From: Petaurus breviceps papuanus
Taxonomy: Eukaryota > Chordata > Mammalia > Diprotodontia > Petauridae
Reading direction: 5' to 3'
DNA: 64,000 nucleotides
Assembly: GCA_028583685.1 (NCBI GenBank)
Contig: JAMXIF010001183.1
Coordinates: 16,039,511 to 16,103,510 of the forward strand
Numbering within the stretch: the first letter of the stretch is position 1; every line of letters begins with the position of its first letter. Of the stretch, positions 62,651 through 64,000 are shown in pieces. The position numbers and the translations under genes are program-made. The notes under the pieces were generated by a model. The model was given only the letters and a program-made list of their open reading frames with translations. It was not told the origin of the DNA and searched no databases.

Positions 62651-63687
62651 ATCAGTGTTATGGGAGAGAATTGTTTTGGAAAGTTAGTCAGTGAAAAAAA
62701 AATGCCAGGCCCTTAGATCAGCCCTCTTGCATTTACCTTCCTCCCCAGCTATCTTTTCATCTTTTTCTCTCTTTTCCCCCCTTGGTTAGCTGTTTTCCCC
62801 AGGTCCCTTTGCCCTTTTTAAAAAAGTTGGAAGTCCTAGTAGTTTTGATTCAACAAATATTTATGATGCACCACCTTTGGGTAAATCACTGGGGGACAGA
62901 TACAAAGACAAAAGAGATAAAAAGAGAAATAGTTATTATACTCAAGAACACCTTCCTTTGACCAAGATTCTTTCCAGATAATTCTAGGAACTCCGTCTAG
63001 GGTTGATTGATTTATGGCTAAACTATTCACCAAGAAGAAGCAGCCTTGTTTTCCCAGTGGAAGAAAAATGATTATGTTTTTGTCAGAGAAAAAAAAAAGG
63101 AATTTTAGCATAGCATCACCTTATAGAAAATGCAAAGTTAGGAAATGAGCTCAGATGGAACAGCTTACTGTAGAATGCTGGAGACTTGGTCATGGTAGGG
63201 TGTGCATAAATGCTTACCTGGAGAAAAATGTCAATGAGTGAATAATCAGGAACATATCTCACCCCACTATTACTATCCCCATCCCATCTCTGGAAGTCAA
63301 TATTTCCTTAACTGGATCAGGAAAGCCAGGGCTATTCTCCCTTCTCCCACCCCCCACCCCCCAGGGTATAGAAGAGGGTTCTCTAGAATAATTTTAATTA
63401 GGTGTGGATCACATTTGGCTTATTCCTGACCTAGACTAGAGGAAGACAGAAGATTCCAAGTACTGGTACTGAGATGATATCTCAAGTCTATTAGAGGCCA
63501 GAGTTGAGGGGTATGGAAAGGGGAAGGGGAGAAAAGGCAAGATTTTCCTATAGAAGGAAAAATGTTACTTTCTTTGGTTGTTTTCTTTAATTGCTCTCAT
63601 TTGAGGGAGTGACATAGGGCTGAGTAGAAAACTGAAGGATGTAGAATGACTGTCCACATTAATTATATTCACTACAGTTATTTCTCT
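62651..63687. other. L2 tail (-) in single-copy DNA
   Basis: 62845-62945 (TTCAACAAATATTTATGATGC; CACTGGGGGACAGATACAAAG) is a minus-strand L2 3' end. 63348-63365 is a C-rich run. No other repeat and no meaningful frame. Confidence 0.5.

Positions 63688-64000
<313 letters not shown>

Overview
The window is nuclear DNA from a marsupial (metatherian) mammal. The evidence is the repeat set. Many tRNA-derived CORE-SINEs begin with the GGGCAGCTAGGTGG head; some of these end in a BovB/RTE-like tail (Mar-1 type) and others in oligo(A). The L1 3' ends are of a type I know from marsupial genomes. Ancient L2, MIR, MIR3 and L3/CR1 copies are very dense. There are no Alu, B1 or other eutherian SINEs. I cannot name the species.

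I find no functional protein-coding gene and no functional RNA gene. No open frame carries the signature of a host protein; the longest frames are shadows of simple repeats or relics of LINE proteins. The window is intergenic DNA or the inside of a long intron. Its content is layered transposons, microsatellites and several single-copy islands that may be regulatory.

Layout. 1-7 kb: a full-length 7SL RNA pseudogene, CORE-SINEs, a solo LTR, long minus-strand L2 copies carrying a small mariner-like and a hAT-like MITE, and a CT microsatellite holding a 100-N assembly gap. 7-13 kb: a short minisatellite, L2, a large CT/TCTG tract, an old L1 ORF2 relic split by a younger L1 with a 15-bp target-site duplication, a second L1 insertion, and a foldback hAT MITE. 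13-24 kb: a full MIR, an L2 reverse-transcriptase relic, SINEs (one with a 14-bp duplication), and poorly classified DNA around 16.0-17.0 and 19.2-20.1 kb. 24-31 kb: L2 copies in both orientations, a Z-DNA-prone repeat, a purine tract, and an L1 ORF2 relic split by a SINE with a 15-bp duplication. 31.6-35.6 kb: a 4-kb minus-strand L1-derived element with ORF1 but no ORF2 (half-L1 type) and two successive 5'UTR/ORF1 heads, all inside one 13-bp duplication. 35.6-51 kb: a local duplication, two unclassified repeat families each present twice, L2, L3 and RTE relics, and two enhancer-like islands. 51-64 kb: an inverted pair of L1 3' fragments, hAT copies including a 17-bp remnant, nested SINEs, two more enhancer-like islands, and a 313-bp pyrimidine tract running off the end.

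The mobile elements form helper/passenger pairs: L1 with oligo(A) SINEs and the half-L1, RTE with Mar-1-type SINEs, L2 with MIR, and L3 with MIR3. All the partners seen here are fossils. Repeat names come from recall of consensus sequences, not from a search; boundaries without a target-site duplication are good to about 10-30 bp.
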